In this document: one piece after another, positions 19,371 through 30,438 of the stretch
Position numbering within the stretch: position 1 is the first letter of the stretch
How the letters are laid out: each line of letters opens with the position of its first letter
Source of the DNA: an uncultured Bacteroidales bacterium
GTDB taxonomy: Bacteria > Bacteroidota > Bacteroidia > Bacteroidales > JAUNSR01
Direction of reading: 5' to 3'
Assembly (NCBI GenBank): GCA_947074145.1
Contig: CAMTOJ010000001.1
Coordinates: 62,001-126,000, forward strand
DNA length: 64,000 nucleotides
Translations under genes and position numbers: made by a program
The notes under the pieces: generated by a model
What the model saw: only the letters and a program-made list of their open reading frames with translations
Told to the model about the DNA's origin: nothing
The model's database searches: none

Positions 19371-20558
19371 TTACTTGATAACTTCAAGAGCTTTGAAGCA
19401 TTTTTCAATTTTGTTTAGAGCAAAATCTACTTGTTCTTTAGTATGTGTTGCCATTAAGGAGAACCTTATTAGTGTACTGTCTGATGCAACAGCGGGGGAA
19501 ACTACAGGATTCACAAAAACTCCCTCATCAAGTAACATTCTTGTTAACAGGAAAGTTTTGTCGTTGTCTCTAACATATAAAGGAATAATAGGTGTAGAAG
19601 TGTGACCTATTTCACATCCCATATTTCTAAACCCATCAAGAGCATAATTAGTCATTTCCCAAAGGTGTTCCTGTCGTTCAGGTTCACTTAACATTATTTC
19701 AAGAGCTGCACTTGCTGCACCAATTGCAGCAGGAGTTGCAGAAGCTGAGAAAATATAAGATCTTGAATGATGGCGAAGGAAATTTGCGATAGAAGAGTCC
19801 GTTGCAATGAATCCACCTAATGAAGCAAATGATTTAGAGAATGTTCCCATTATAAGATCAACATCATTTGTTGCACCGAAATGATCACATACCCCTCTCC
19901 CGTTTCGTCCAATCACACCAATTCCGTGCGCTTCATCAACCATAACGGAAGCATTATATTTCTTTGAAAGTTTAGTAATTTCATCAAGTTTGGCAATATC
20001 ACCTTCCATGCTGAAAATTCCGTCAACAACAATTAGTTTCACTTTATCGGGATCGCATTTTTTCAATACTTTTTCCAATGAATCCATATCATTGTGCTTA
20101 AACTTAAGAGAATTAGAAAATGATAATCTTCTTCCTTCAATAATAGAAGCATGATCAAGTTCATCCCATATAATATAGTCTTCTCTTCCCGTTAGACATG
20201 AAACAACACCAAGGTTTACCTGAAAACCTGTTGAATAAACAATAGCTTCTTCTTTTCCTACGAATTTTGCTAATTTGTTTTCTAATTCAACATGAATATC
20301 AAGAGTTCCGTTTAAGAATCTTGAACCAGCACACCCTGTACCATATTTTTTAGTAGCCTCAATTGCGGCTTCTTTAACTTTTGGATGATTGGTTAATCCT
20401 AAATAAGAATTAGACCCAAACATTAATACTTTATTCCCATCAATATAAACCTCCGTATCCTGATCGCTTTCTATCATTCTGAAATAAGGATACACTCCGG
20501 CAGCTTTCGCTTTCTGAGGGGCATCATACTTTGATAGTTTTTCTTGAAGTAATTTCAT
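19371..20558 (-). CDS. spt: Alpha-oxoamine synthase, probable serine palmitoyltransferase
   Basis: MFGSNSYLGLTNHPKVKEAAIEATKKYGTGCAGSRFLNGTLDIHVELE; VDEAHGIGVIGRNGRG; TFSKSFASLGGF. SPT versus KBL/BioF decided by resemblance to Bacteroides SPT. Confidence 0.85.
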   Translation of the reverse strand: MKLLQEKLSKYDAPQKAKAAGVYPYFRMIESDQDTEVYIDGNKVLMFGSNSYLGLTNHPKVKEAAIEATKKYGTGCAGSRFLNGTLDIHVELENKLAKFVGKEEAIVYSTGFQVNLGVVSCLTGREDYIIWDELDHASIIEGRRLSFSNSLKFKHNDMDSLEKVLKKCDPDKVKLIVVDGIFSMEGDIAKLDEITKLSKKYNASVMVDEAHGIGVIGRNGRGVCDHFGATNDVDLIMGTFSKSFASLGGFIATDSSIANFLRHHSRSYIFSASATPAAIGAASAALEIMLSEPERQEHLWEMTNYALDGFRNMGCEIGHTSTPIIPLYVRDNDKTFLLTRMLLDEGVFVNPVVSPAVASDSTLIRFSLMATHTKEQVDFALNKIEKCFKALEVIK

Positions 20559-20885
20559 TTATTGATTATTTTTTTCAAGGTATGAAACGGAATGATACTC
20601 CGTTCATAGTTAATTGTTTTAATATACTGACTGAAATCTAACAAATTGTAAAGAATTAAGTTTAATTATAATATAAAATTGAGGTTTTAATTCAATAATC
20701 AAGACTGTTTAGAACAGAATTTAACTAATAAATATTATTTACAATTACTTAGATTTTTAAAACGCCACAAACTTAATTATTTTTTACTTTCACATTAATA
20801 AAAAACAACTTTTTTATTGCTCCTTATGTCTGATAAATTAACTTATTAAAGAAAAACATTACATTTGTGATAATTTGGCGATAGT

Positions 20886-21881
20886 GTGATAATGAAAAAA
20901 AATAAAGAAAAGGTAGTAATAATAATAAACCCTATATCGGGGGTAAGACCGAAATATAATATACCCTCACTGATATATGAGAATATCGATCTTTCGAAAT
21001 TTTCAATACAAATAGAGTATACCGAATATTCAGGTCATGCTACGGAGATTGCTTCGGAAGCAGTGAGTAATGGAATAAAATATGTTATTGTTATTGGAGG
21101 TGATGGTACAATCAATGAAACGGCAAAAGCCTTAGTACAGACAGATACCGCATTAGGTATCGTACCTTTAGGTTCCGGAAATGGTCTTGCCAGACATTTG
21201 CAGATATCTCTTGATACGAGTAAAGCATTGAGAGCTATCAATGATGAACATATAGTATATATAGATTATTGTATGGCAAATGATCATATATTCTTTTGTA
21301 CCGCAGGAATCGGCTTTGATGCCTGGGTAAGTCAGAAATTCTCAGAAGATAAACATCGCGGAGGGTTTACTTATCTTAAGAATGCACTTACGGAATATGT
21401 AAAATATAAACCCAGATATTATAAACTTGTTTCATCTCAGGGTTATAATATAGAAAAGGCATTTCTCGTTGCAATAGGTAATGCATCGCAGTATGGGAAT
21501 AATGCTTATATTGCTCCCGAAGCAAGTATGCAAGATGGATTAATGGATATAACTATTCTTGAACCATTTAATGTGTTAGAAGTGCCACAACTTGCAATTC
21601 AGCTTTTTACAAAGCAAATAAATAAAAATAAACATATTAATATGTTTAGAGATAAATCGGTTAAGATAATTACAGAAAAGGAGGAGGTTATGCATATTGA
21701 TGGAGAACCCTTCAGACTTGGAAATGAAATTACTATTAAAACCATTCCAAAGGGACTAAAAGTGATTACTCCCAAAAATCCTTCTCGATCAATTATTGAA
21801 CCTATTCAATATGCTATTGAAGAGATACATTATAATCTTCTTAATGACATAAAAGGAGTATTTAATCTCAATGCGAGATAA
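20886..21881 (+). CDS. Diacylglycerol/long-chain-base kinase family lipid kinase (YegS/LCB5-like)
   Basis: VIIINPISG, VIGGDGTINETAKAL, LGIVPLGSGNGLARHL, MHIDGEPF. Confidence 0.92.
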   Translation: MIMKKNKEKVVIIINPISGVRPKYNIPSLIYENIDLSKFSIQIEYTEYSGHATEIASEAVSNGIKYVIVIGGDGTINETAKALVQTDTALGIVPLGSGNGLARHLQISLDTSKALRAINDEHIVYIDYCMANDHIFFCTAGIGFDAWVSQKFSEDKHRGGFTYLKNALTEYVKYKPRYYKLVSSQGYNIEKAFLVAIGNASQYGNNAYIAPEASMQDGLMDITILEPFNVLEVPQLAIQLFTKQINKNKHINMFRDKSVKIITEKEEVMHIDGEPFRLGNEITIKTIPKGLKVITPKNPSRSIIEPIQYAIEEIHYNLLNDIKGVFNLNAR

Positions 21882-21963
21882 ATAGAAAATAACACCTTTG
21901 AGATTATTGTAATTAAGTAATATTTACCTAAAAGAAAAAAACTTATTATTCATATTTATTGTT

Positions 21964-22521
21964 ATGGCAAACACTATAGATCAATTTGAAGAAGTGATAA
22001 ATATATGCAAAGATGTTTTTGCAAAGAAAATGAAAGATTATGGCGCTTCATGGAGAATTATGAGGCCCGAGTCTATCACCGACCAAATATATATTAAAGC
22101 CAATAGGATAAGAAGTCTTGAGATTAAGAAAGAATCAAAAGTTGGAGAAGGTATATTTCCCGAATTTATAGCTATTGTAAATTATGGAATAATAGGTCTT
22201 ATTCAATTAAAGCTGGGATATTCAGATAAAGATGATTTGAGTTATGATGAAGCCATATCATTATACGATGAATTTATGACCATAACAAAAAATCTTATGT
22301 ATGCTAAAAATCATGATTATGATGAGGCTTGGCGTCTGATGCGCGTCAGTTCATATACTGATCTGATTTTGATGAAGATATATAGAACTAAACAGATTGA
22401 AAATAATAAAGGAAAGACATTGATATCAGAAGGAATAGATGCCAATTATATGGATATGATAAATTATGCTCTTTTCGGTTTAATAAAACTACATTTTAAA
22501 GATGAAAAAGAATGTTGTTAA
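21964..22521 (+). CDS. DUF1599 domain protein
   Basis: Two internal repeats (CKDVFAKKMKDYGASWRIMR / TKNLMYAKNHDYDEAWRLMR) typical of the DUF1599 family. Confidence 0.85.
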   Translation: MANTIDQFEEVINICKDVFAKKMKDYGASWRIMRPESITDQIYIKANRIRSLEIKKESKVGEGIFPEFIAIVNYGIIGLIQLKLGYSDKDDLSYDEAISLYDEFMTITKNLMYAKNHDYDEAWRLMRVSSYTDLILMKIYRTKQIENNKGKTLISEGIDANYMDMINYALFGLIKLHFKDEKECC

Positions 22522-23776
22522 TATAATAGTATTATGCTGTAGATTGATTATAGCTGTTGTATTTCTATTTTCCGGATTTGTTAAAGCTGTTGATCCTATA
22601 GGATCGGCAATAAAATTCGGTGATTATTTTACAGCTTTAAATATATCTTTTTTTCAGGATCATACTCTTACATTATCAATTTTCTTATCCGCCGTTGAGT
22701 TTTCAATAGGTGCATCATTACTTTGGGGATCTTATAGAAAATTATCATCAATATGTGCTTTAATGTTCATGTTGCTATTTACCCCTCTTACTCTATGGCT
22801 TGCACTTACAAATGCCGTAAATGATTGTGGATGTTTTGGTGATGCAATCTCTCTTAATAATTGGGAGACATTCTATAAAAATCTTTTTTTATTGGCCTGC
22901 TCTATCGTTTTATTAGTTTATAATAGATATATAAAGTCGCCTTTCTATCTAAAAATCAGATGGGTTGTGGTGGCATATTCCTTTATATTCTCTATAATAA
23001 TATCCTTTTTGGGTATAAGACATCTGCCTATACTTGATTTTAGACCATATAAAGTTGGAACTGAAATAAAACAATCAATGGGGTTAAATGAGACAAACGA
23101 GAAAGAATATATTCTGGTATATGAGAAGAACGGAGAAAAGAAAAAGTTTGGTTTAAATGAAATTCCTTCGGATGATCAGGGTTGGAACTTTGTTGAGACA
23201 ATTGTAATAGATCATAAAAATGAAGATGTATCTATAAAAGATTTCTTTATTACAGATATAGATGGTAATGATATCACAAATGAATTTTTATCTAATGATA
23301 CGGTCGCTTTCGTCCTTTTATCTTATGATTTATTAAACGCAGATGAAGAGAATATAGACAAAATAGTAGAACTTCACGAAATAGTATCAGAGATGAAGTT
23401 GCCATTTTATATATTAACTTCAAATAAACAGGATGCAATTTCATATTGGACCGAATTAACCGGTTCTGATTTTGAATACATTTACGGTGATATAACTGTG
23501 ATTGAAACTATTGTTAGGTCTAATCCTGGTCTTGTTGTATTATATAAAGATAAAATCATAGATAAAATAAATGTATCAGATCTTCCTGAACCTGTTCATA
23601 TGGAGGAATATGTTGATAAAAAAATTAATCTAAGCATCAAAAAAGTTAATAGTAAAATAATAATTTTATTATCATTCATTATTTATTTTGTTCCAATTCT
23701 TGTACTTTTGCTTTCCAATCGAACGTTAATGTTACTGATTGATAAAAAAAGAAAAAGCGAAATCAATAAAGATTAA
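22502..23776 (+). CDS. DoxX-like membrane protein with C-terminal thioredoxin-like region
   Basis: LIIAVVFLFSGFVKAVDPIGSAIKFGDYF...NAVNDCGCFGDAISLNNWETFYKN; start overlaps the DUF1599 stop. Confidence 0.85.
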   Translation: MKKNVVNIIVLCCRLIIAVVFLFSGFVKAVDPIGSAIKFGDYFTALNISFFQDHTLTLSIFLSAVEFSIGASLLWGSYRKLSSICALMFMLLFTPLTLWLALTNAVNDCGCFGDAISLNNWETFYKNLFLLACSIVLLVYNRYIKSPFYLKIRWVVVAYSFIFSIIISFLGIRHLPILDFRPYKVGTEIKQSMGLNETNEKEYILVYEKNGEKKKFGLNEIPSDDQGWNFVETIVIDHKNEDVSIKDFFITDIDGNDITNEFLSNDTVAFVLLSYDLLNADEENIDKIVELHEIVSEMKLPFYILTSNKQDAISYWTELTGSDFEYIYGDITVIETIVRSNPGLVVLYKDKIIDKINVSDLPEPVHMEEYVDKKINLSIKKVNSKIIILLSFIIYFVPILVLLLSNRTLMLLIDKKRKSEINKD

Positions 23777-23814
23777 TCAAATAGAAATATTTTAATCACT
23801 TTAATTAAAAAAAA

Positions 23815-24570
23815 ATGAGAAAAAACATTGTTGCCGGTAACTGGAAAATGAATAAGACTCTACAAGAGGGTCTTGAGTTGGCTAAATCTTTAGATCAGGC
23901 TCTTGCCGGTAAAAAACTTAATTGTGACGTTGTTATCTGTACTCCATTTATTCACCTTGCTTCTGTTTGCCAGTCTGTAAACACTGAAGTTGTTGGTGTA
24001 GGTGCTGAAAATTGTGCTGATCATACATCTGGTGCATATACAGGAGAAATTTCTGCTCCAATGGTAGCATCAACAGGTGCTAAATATGTAATTCTTGGTC
24101 ACTCAGAACGTCGTGCATATTACGGAGAAACAAATGAAATGTTGAAAACTAAAACTACTTTAGCTCTTGCAAGCAACCTTACTCCTATTTTCTGTATTGG
24201 TGAAGTTCTTGAAGAGAGAGAAAACGGAACATTTTTTGAAGTTGTTAAAACTCAACTTTCAGAAGCTCTTTTCGGATTTTCTGCAGAAGAGTTTGCTAAA
24301 ATCGTAATTGCATACGAACCGGTTTGGGCAATCGGAACAGGTAAAACTGCTTCAGCTGATCAAGCTCAGGAAATCCATGCATTTATCCGTAAAACTATCG
24401 AAGAAAACTATGGCAAAGAGATAGCTGATAATACTTCTATTCTTTACGGTGGTAGCTGTAATGGTTCAAATGCAAAAGAACTTTTTGCTAATCCTGATGT
24501 TGACGGAGGTCTTATCGGTGGTGCATCTCTTGAAGTTGACAAGTTTATGCCAATTATCGAAGCTTTTTAA
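23815..24570 (+). CDS. tpiA: Triosephosphate isomerase
   Basis: [50 protein letters not shown]. Confidence 0.98.
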   Translation: MRKNIVAGNWKMNKTLQEGLELAKSLDQALAGKKLNCDVVICTPFIHLASVCQSVNTEVVGVGAENCADHTSGAYTGEISAPMVASTGAKYVILGHSERRAYYGETNEMLKTKTTLALASNLTPIFCIGEVLEERENGTFFEVVKTQLSEALFGFSAEEFAKIVIAYEPVWAIGTGKTASADQAQEIHAFIRKTIEENYGKEIADNTSILYGGSCNGSNAKELFANPDVDGGLIGGASLEVDKFMPIIEAF

Positions 24571-24596
24571 TTAAAAAAAGTTTCTCAAGATAACCA

Positions 24597-24638
24597 AAAG
24601 CGTTATTTTCAAATTTAGTTTGGAAATAACGCTTTTTA
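24597..24638 (+). terminator. Intrinsic terminator after tpiA
   Basis: aaaagcgttattt...aaataacgctttttaatttt. Confidence 0.78.
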
Positions 24639-24769
24639 ATTTTATAATTATTAATTCGAGTCGATTATATCGAATTATATTAATTATTTAATAACATTCA
24701 GTATTCTATATTTTTTATTGATTATATTCTTTCGTTCTTTATATTTATATTTGCACAAAACTTAAATTA

Positions 24770-25291
24770 ATGATGACAAAATATTTTGCTCCTTTATTTA
24801 TATCGGTGTGTTTTTCCTCTGTGGTTTGTTCTCAGACTATACAAGAAGATGAATATCATCATAACCAGAAACAAATTATAGAACATCTTTCAACACCAGG
24901 GCTTAATAAAGGTCGAATAAGAATATTTCAGGATCCCAGACTTGATTCTTTAATGTCAAAGCATAGATTAGAGGCACAAAGTAATCTTGAGATCTCTGAA
25001 AATGTTGCATATGTTGTAGGTCGTGGTTATAGAATTCAAATTTTTTCAGGAAACAATCAGCGTGAATCAAAAAATCAGGCTTATTCAATGGAAACTGAAA
25101 TAAAAGAAAAAATGCCTAACGTTGATACTTATGTTACATTTAATCAGCCATTTTGGAAACTCAGAGTAGGAAATTTCAGAACATACGAAGAGGCTCAGGC
25201 AATGTTGAGAAATATAAAAAAAGAGTTTCCCGGATGGAAAGAGATGTTTATTTCAAATGATGTTGTAAAATACCCAATAAGAAGATATTAG
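24770..25291 (+). CDS. SPOR domain-containing exported protein
   Basis: Signal peptide; GRGYRIQIFSGNNQRESKNQAYSME...PFWKLRVGNFRTYEEAQAML. Confidence 0.88.
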   Translation: MMTKYFAPLFISVCFSSVVCSQTIQEDEYHHNQKQIIEHLSTPGLNKGRIRIFQDPRLDSLMSKHRLEAQSNLEISENVAYVVGRGYRIQIFSGNNQRESKNQAYSMETEIKEKMPNVDTYVTFNQPFWKLRVGNFRTYEEAQAMLRNIKKEFPGWKEMFISNDVVKYPIRRY

Positions 25292-25379
25292 AAATCTTTT
25301 ATTTCTCATGAATTAATCAGGATTAAACAAGTTGCACTATACCGGATAACTAAGAAGATTAAATTTTTATTTTTAAAGA

Positions 25380-25988
25380 ATGAACTCGAATAATAATATT
25401 AATAACATAGACAATATTGATAACGAACAGAAGTTGGAAAAACTTATGTTCCATTATAAAGAGATTTTATCTCTTCTGGGAGAAGATACCGAACGAGAAG
25501 GGTTGATAAAAACCCCTTTAAGGGTTGCTAAAGCTATGAAGTTTCTTACCAAGGGTTACACCGAAGACCCGAAGGAGATTATCAAGGGTGCTATGTTTCG
25601 TGAAGATTACAGACAGATGGTGATTGTAAAAGACATAGATTTCTATTCTATGTGTGAGCATCATATGCTTCCTTTTTTCGGCAAGGCTCATGTCGCTTAT
25701 ATTCCTAATAAATATATCACTGGTCTTAGCAAAATACCAAGAGTAGTAGATGTCTTTGCCCGAAGATTACAGGTACAGGAGCGATTGACAATGCAAATAA
25801 AAGAGTGTATTCAGGAAACATTGAATCCTCTTGGCGTGATGGTTGTAATTGAGGCTCAACATATGTGTATGCAAATGAGAGGAATAGAGAAGCAAAATTC
25901 GATCACTACAACATCGGATTTCTCTGGTGCATTTGCCGAACTTAAAACAAGAGAAGAATTTATTAATTTGATAAGAAAAAGCCGTTAA
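25380..25988 (+). CDS. folE: GTP cyclohydrolase I
   Basis: [54 protein letters not shown]. Confidence 0.97.
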   Translation: MNSNNNINNIDNIDNEQKLEKLMFHYKEILSLLGEDTEREGLIKTPLRVAKAMKFLTKGYTEDPKEIIKGAMFREDYRQMVIVKDIDFYSMCEHHMLPFFGKAHVAYIPNKYITGLSKIPRVVDVFARRLQVQERLTMQIKECIQETLNPLGVMVVIEAQHMCMQMRGIEKQNSITTTSDFSGAFAELKTREEFINLIRKSR

Positions 25989-26014
25989 TAGGTTTTTTGA
26001 TAATAAAATGAGAT

Positions 26015-26060
26015 GTTGCTTAGATACCATTGTTAATTCTGGTGTATAAGCAACTTTTTT
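26015..26060 (+). terminator. Intrinsic terminator after folE
   Basis: gttgctta...tataagcaacttttttaa. Confidence 0.7.
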
Positions 26061-26072
26061 AATGTACATAGC

Positions 26073-26579
26073 TTGATGGCAAAATCAAATAATATTTATG
26101 ACCCTGCTATTATAAGGGAAAAAGCAAAGAAGAATTATAGTATATATAAGACTTTTTTTCGCTCGATTAAAAAGAATCAATTGAAGAATCTTGATGATAC
26201 TATTCATTATATCCATGAAGAGGTTTTTGAAGATATTGATTGTCTTTCTTGTGCAAATTGCTGCAGATCCCTGGGCCCTCGAATTTCTGATAGAGATATA
26301 GAAAAGATAGCTTCAGCCTTACGAATTAAACCTCGTGATGTGGTTGATAAATATCTTAAAATAGATGAAGATGGTGATTATGTTTTTAAATCAATGCCCT
26401 GCCCTTTTATTTGTGACGATAATTATTGTTCAATATATAATGATAGGCCAAAAGCTTGTAGAGAATATCCTCATACAGATAGAAAAAAGTTTTTTCAAAT
26501 TTATAATTTGACAATTAAAAACAGTGAAACTTGTCCTGCTATTCAAAAGATATTGGATAGATTGATGAAGGAATTGTAA
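26073..26579 (+). CDS. YkgJ-family cysteine-cluster protein
   Basis: CLSCANCCRSLGPRISDRDIEKIA, CPFICDDNYCSIYNDRPKACREYPH. Confidence 0.9.
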   Translation: MMAKSNNIYDPAIIREKAKKNYSIYKTFFRSIKKNQLKNLDDTIHYIHEEVFEDIDCLSCANCCRSLGPRISDRDIEKIASALRIKPRDVVDKYLKIDEDGDYVFKSMPCPFICDDNYCSIYNDRPKACREYPHTDRKKFFQIYNLTIKNSETCPAIQKILDRLMKEL

Positions 26580-26580
26580 T

Positions 26581-27963
26581 TTAATGATTAATACGCTGTG
26601 TAAATTCTTTATATCTCGAGGTGATATTATTAACATGCTCAAGTGTCGTGATACCGTTAAAGAATCCACATTTTACAATTGTTGAATCTTTATATATTTC
26701 TGATTCTCCCTTTAGAATAAGACATGATGATACATTATTGTCCCAAATATCAGGATTGTAACCATATTTACGGGCAATTGCTCTTGCATCCAGAATATGG
26801 CCCACACCTGCGTGAAAAGAGGCTAAAACGAACTTAGCCTTTTGATCTGGATCGTCGACGGATTTGAAAATTTGCTGAAGAGAATTTAAATATCTTGTAC
26901 CAGCTTTTATGTTCTCATCAGGATCGGTAAAAGTATTTTCAGTAAGGCCAAAACGATAACCTGTTTTCGGCATCATCTGTAGCAACCCTCGTGCTCCAAC
27001 ACAAGAAATAGCATAAGGATCAAATCTTGATTCCTCAAAAGATAATGCTGCTAATAATCTCCAATCCCAACCCAATTTGGCTGCATTATCTTTATATATT
27101 TGATCATATACCGATAAAGATTTGTTCCCTTGAAGCAGATATTTTATTGTTACGGTTGAATCTATACTTTTTTCATAATATCTTTTTACTATTGGTGCAT
27201 AAGTTGGCGTATGTTTGTCCTTGTTAAACCATTCATCAATTTGAATTTTTAATTCAGGTTTTGTTTTGGAAATTAACCATGAGGATATCTGTTCACAGCT
27301 TATCGGAAGTTTGGAGTCAATATTATTAAAGAAAGTAGCATTAAGATTTGCAAAATTATTGTCTGCAATTGTATAATCTATCTCTCCTTTTGCCACTTTG
27401 CGTATCAGCTCATCTGAAGAGATTTGATTTTGATGATTCGATTTTATTATAATCCCGCCTCCTATCTCATGGTTGAGATTGATAAGTCTTTTATGAAAAC
27501 GGGAATTATTTTCTACATATATCTCTTTTCCCCTTAATTGTGTTACATCCGTAACCTGATTTTTTTGGTTTTGTTTATTTTGTATCAATACCTGAAATGT
27601 TATCCTTTTTGTTCCACAAGGAGTATATTGCGATTTTGATAAAATAGTATCATTTATTAAAGGATAGGCTATTACATCAGCGCTGTTATTTTTTATGATT
27701 TCATTTAATTCGTCAATTGAATATGCAGGGATTATTCTGATTTCATTGTTTGTATATTTGGCGAATTGAGAGATAAGTTCATATTCATATCCCATTTCCT
27801 TTTCATTATATACAAAATAAGAGCAAGAACCATATAATATGGCTACTTTTATTTTGTCACATTCCTCCGATTCTATATCAGGGATTTTTCCTTTATCATT
27901 CTCTTTATATAAACAAGATGTGAAAAGAAAAGAAAATAAAACATAAAAAATAAATTTATGCAT
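26581..27963 (-). CDS. MltF-like lytic transglycosylase (SBP-like plus SLT domains), lipoprotein
   Basis: FTSCLYKE lipobox; ALSFEESRFDPYAISCVGARGLLQMMPKTGYRFG SLT motif; upstream periplasmic binding-like region. Confidence 0.9.
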   Translation of the reverse strand: MHKFIFYVLFSFLFTSCLYKENDKGKIPDIESEECDKIKVAILYGSCSYFVYNEKEMGYEYELISQFAKYTNNEIRIIPAYSIDELNEIIKNNSADVIAYPLINDTILSKSQYTPCGTKRITFQVLIQNKQNQKNQVTDVTQLRGKEIYVENNSRFHKRLINLNHEIGGGIIIKSNHQNQISSDELIRKVAKGEIDYTIADNNFANLNATFFNNIDSKLPISCEQISSWLISKTKPELKIQIDEWFNKDKHTPTYAPIVKRYYEKSIDSTVTIKYLLQGNKSLSVYDQIYKDNAAKLGWDWRLLAALSFEESRFDPYAISCVGARGLLQMMPKTGYRFGLTENTFTDPDENIKAGTRYLNSLQQIFKSVDDPDQKAKFVLASFHAGVGHILDARAIARKYGYNPDIWDNNVSSCLILKGESEIYKDSTIVKCGFFNGITTLEHVNNITSRYKEFTQRINH

Positions 27964-28002
27964 TGTATTATTTATAGTGATGAATATTAATCAATGATCA
28001 GA

Positions 28003-28623
28003 TTATTTATTCGTTCTGATCAGTTTTCCAGCAATAAAATTAGTCAATACATCAATAGCAACTGTATTGGTGCCGCCTTGTGGTACAATAAGATCTGCAT
28101 ATTTTTTTGTCGGCTCTATATGTAGATTGTGCATTGGTTTTAAGACCTTTTCATATCTATCTATAACCATTTGAACAGTACGTCCTCTTTCTACGCAATC
28201 TCTGCTTATAACTCTTATCAGTCTGTCATCTGCATCGGCATCTACAAAGACTTTAATATCCATCATATTTCTTAGACGTTTGTCAGTCAAAACAAGTATC
28301 CCCTCTACTATAACAACTTTCTTAGGATCTACTTTAATTGTTTCTTCCGATCTTGAACATGTAAGATATGAATATATAGGTTGTTCAATTGATTTTCCTT
28401 CTTTGAGTTCTTTAAGATGCTTCTCTATAAGTTCCCATTCAAAAGCTTTAGGTTCGTCAAAATTTTGCTGTAATCTATCTTCAAGCAGCATATGACTACT
28501 GTCTTTATAATATGAATCCTGAGGAATCACTGCGACCTCATTTGGGGGTAAACTTTCTATTATTTTCTTTACAACTGTAGTTTTTCCGGATCCTGTACCA
28601 CCGGCTATTCCAATTATTAACAT
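28003..28623 (-). CDS. udk: Uridine kinase
   Basis: IGIAGGTGSGKTTVVKKI, IPQDSYYKD, FDEPKAFEWELI. Confidence 0.95.
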   Translation of the reverse strand: MLIIGIAGGTGSGKTTVVKKIIESLPPNEVAVIPQDSYYKDSSHMLLEDRLQQNFDEPKAFEWELIEKHLKELKEGKSIEQPIYSYLTCSRSEETIKVDPKKVVIVEGILVLTDKRLRNMMDIKVFVDADADDRLIRVISRDCVERGRTVQMVIDRYEKVLKPMHNLHIEPTKKYADLIVPQGGTNTVAIDVLTNFIAGKLIRTNK

Positions 28624-28770
28624 AGTTTCTTTAATCAGATTTGATTAATTATTTCATAAAATAGATATTTACTTTATTGATTTAAAGTTTAACTTTGCTT
28701 TGAATCTTTAATTCAACAATTAAACAAATAATAAAGTTGCATCACGCAAAGATACATTAAGATTTTAGAT

Positions 28771-29070
28771 ATGGTAAAACACGTTTTGTTATTTAAGCTT
28801 AAGCCGATGGAATCGGTAGAAACTAAGAAGGAGATTATGGAGCTAATCAAATCAAAGCTATTGGCTTTAAAGTTAATGGTACCTGCAATAGAAACTATTG
28901 AGGTTGGTATTAATGAAAATCCTTCTGAATCATTCGATATCGCATTGATTTCTACTCATAAAGATTGGGATGCCTTAAAAGAGTACAGAGATGATCCCAA
29001 CCATGTGGAAGTAGCCAAATTTATAGGACAATATAGAGAAGAAAGAGCTTGTGCTGATTTCACGTTCTAA
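28771..29070 (+). CDS. Dabb (stress-responsive alpha/beta barrel) protein
   Basis: MVKHVLLFKLKP...IEVGINENPSESFDIALISTHKDWDALKEYRDDPNHVEVAKFI. Confidence 0.9.
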   Translation: MVKHVLLFKLKPMESVETKKEIMELIKSKLLALKLMVPAIETIEVGINENPSESFDIALISTHKDWDALKEYRDDPNHVEVAKFIGQYREERACADFTF

Positions 29071-29084
29071 ATTCCTTTACAATA

Positions 29085-29122
29085 AAAAAGCAGCGAATTA
29101 GTTTATATTCGCTGCTTTTTTT
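29085..29122 (+). terminator. Intrinsic terminator after the Dabb gene
   Basis: aaaaagcagcgaat...attcgctgctttttttatg. Confidence 0.85.
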
Positions 29123-29267
29123 ATGCATTTTGTCTAAAAATATAGAGTATAATTCATCATCAAGATATTGTGACTATCAAATTGTTTGAACTAAATAGAC
29201 ACAATGAAATTGAGATGTATAGAACAGTTTATACCATTAAGTTAATAATCAAAGGCTCCCCAAAAAC

Positions 29268-29564
29268 TTAATTACTATAACTTGCTAATGTTAGTATAAG
29301 TTTTGAATCTTCTTTTGCTTCTATATTATGAATTACAGAAGTGTTGAATTCAAATATATCATCTTTATCAAGTTCGATCTGTTCACCTGTATCAAATCTG
29401 AGAATGATACTACCCTCTATTATCTGCATTACTCCTAACCCGTTATGGGAATGATTTGGTAATTTGTCACCTTTATCGAAACGAAAATAGAAAACCTTCA
29501 TCATGTCTTCAGCAAAAAGCTGTACATTTTTTCCCTCTATCTGTCTTATATTAACCTTTTTCAT
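29268..29564 (-). CDS. Cupin-domain protein
   Basis: RFDKGDKLPNHSHNGLGVMQIIEGSIILRFDTGEQIELDKDDIFEFNTSVIHNIEAKEDS. Confidence 0.88.
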   Translation of the reverse strand: MKKVNIRQIEGKNVQLFAEDMMKVFYFRFDKGDKLPNHSHNGLGVMQIIEGSIILRFDTGEQIELDKDDIFEFNTSVIHNIEAKEDSKLILTLASYSN

Positions 29565-29590
29565 AAGTTTAATTTTTGAGTAATCATTGT

Positions 29591-30316
29591 TTATCTTGTT
29601 GTAGGAAACAACAGATCTCGTTCTGTATATCCTACTTTTATTAGTTCATTATACAATCCTTCGGAGTTAAGATCTACTTCCTTTTTTAAAGATCCTTCAA
29701 ATTTGCAATCTAAATAAGTCCATCTTTTAAGTATTAATTCAATAGGAGAATATTGATTAGTCCGATTTTCGGTAGAATCTTTATCTGTAGATTCCAAACT
29801 TTCAATACATCTGAGAATAATTTCTCCATTTATTATATCAACACTTATAGAATCTGGAAGAGTAAAAGAGATATTGTTTCCTGTTTCAAAATACCAGGTA
29901 ATATTTACAATTGATTCTACTATTGATTTAATATCAGGTTCTTTATATATCGTTTTATCTAATTTTTCTGTATCCTTTATAGATAAATTAAACCATGATG
30001 AGAAGTTACTAATGAATTTTTTTAATCTACAAATTATAGCAACATAATCTGCATCATATTCACTTTCATATTCATCCCAATCCATTTCTATTTTATCAAA
30101 GATTCCCCATTTATAGAATATAATCATCCAAGCTTCGAAGATATTATCGCGATCAAATGGTTCTTGAAATAGTTCCTTGTTGTATGTTATATTTAAAATA
30201 TTATTCTTAATCCTCACCTTGATATCCTGAGGTAAATCGCAAGTAATATAAAAATCAGTTTCCCTATGATACTCTTTTCTTAGAATATCCAAAAGTAGAT
30301 CATCTTCATTTTTCAT
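29591..30316 (-). CDS. Hypothetical protein, 241 aa
   Basis: Long ORF adjacent and co-directional with the cupin gene; no recognised domain. Confidence 0.6.
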   Translation of the reverse strand: MKNEDDLLLDILRKEYHRETDFYITCDLPQDIKVRIKNNILNITYNKELFQEPFDRDNIFEAWMIIFYKWGIFDKIEMDWDEYESEYDADYVAIICRLKKFISNFSSWFNLSIKDTEKLDKTIYKEPDIKSIVESIVNITWYFETGNNISFTLPDSISVDIINGEIILRCIESLESTDKDSTENRTNQYSPIELILKRWTYLDCKFEGSLKKEVDLNSEGLYNELIKVGYTERDLLFPTTR

Positions 30317-30438
30317 TTTATTCCTGATTGTTTAAAAAGAAAACAATTCCTATGAAAAAAATGTTTGATTTTATATTAATATATGATTTAAGATTGTTTG
30401 GAAATATTCGTTGAGTCATTTGATTAAGAAGTTTAATT

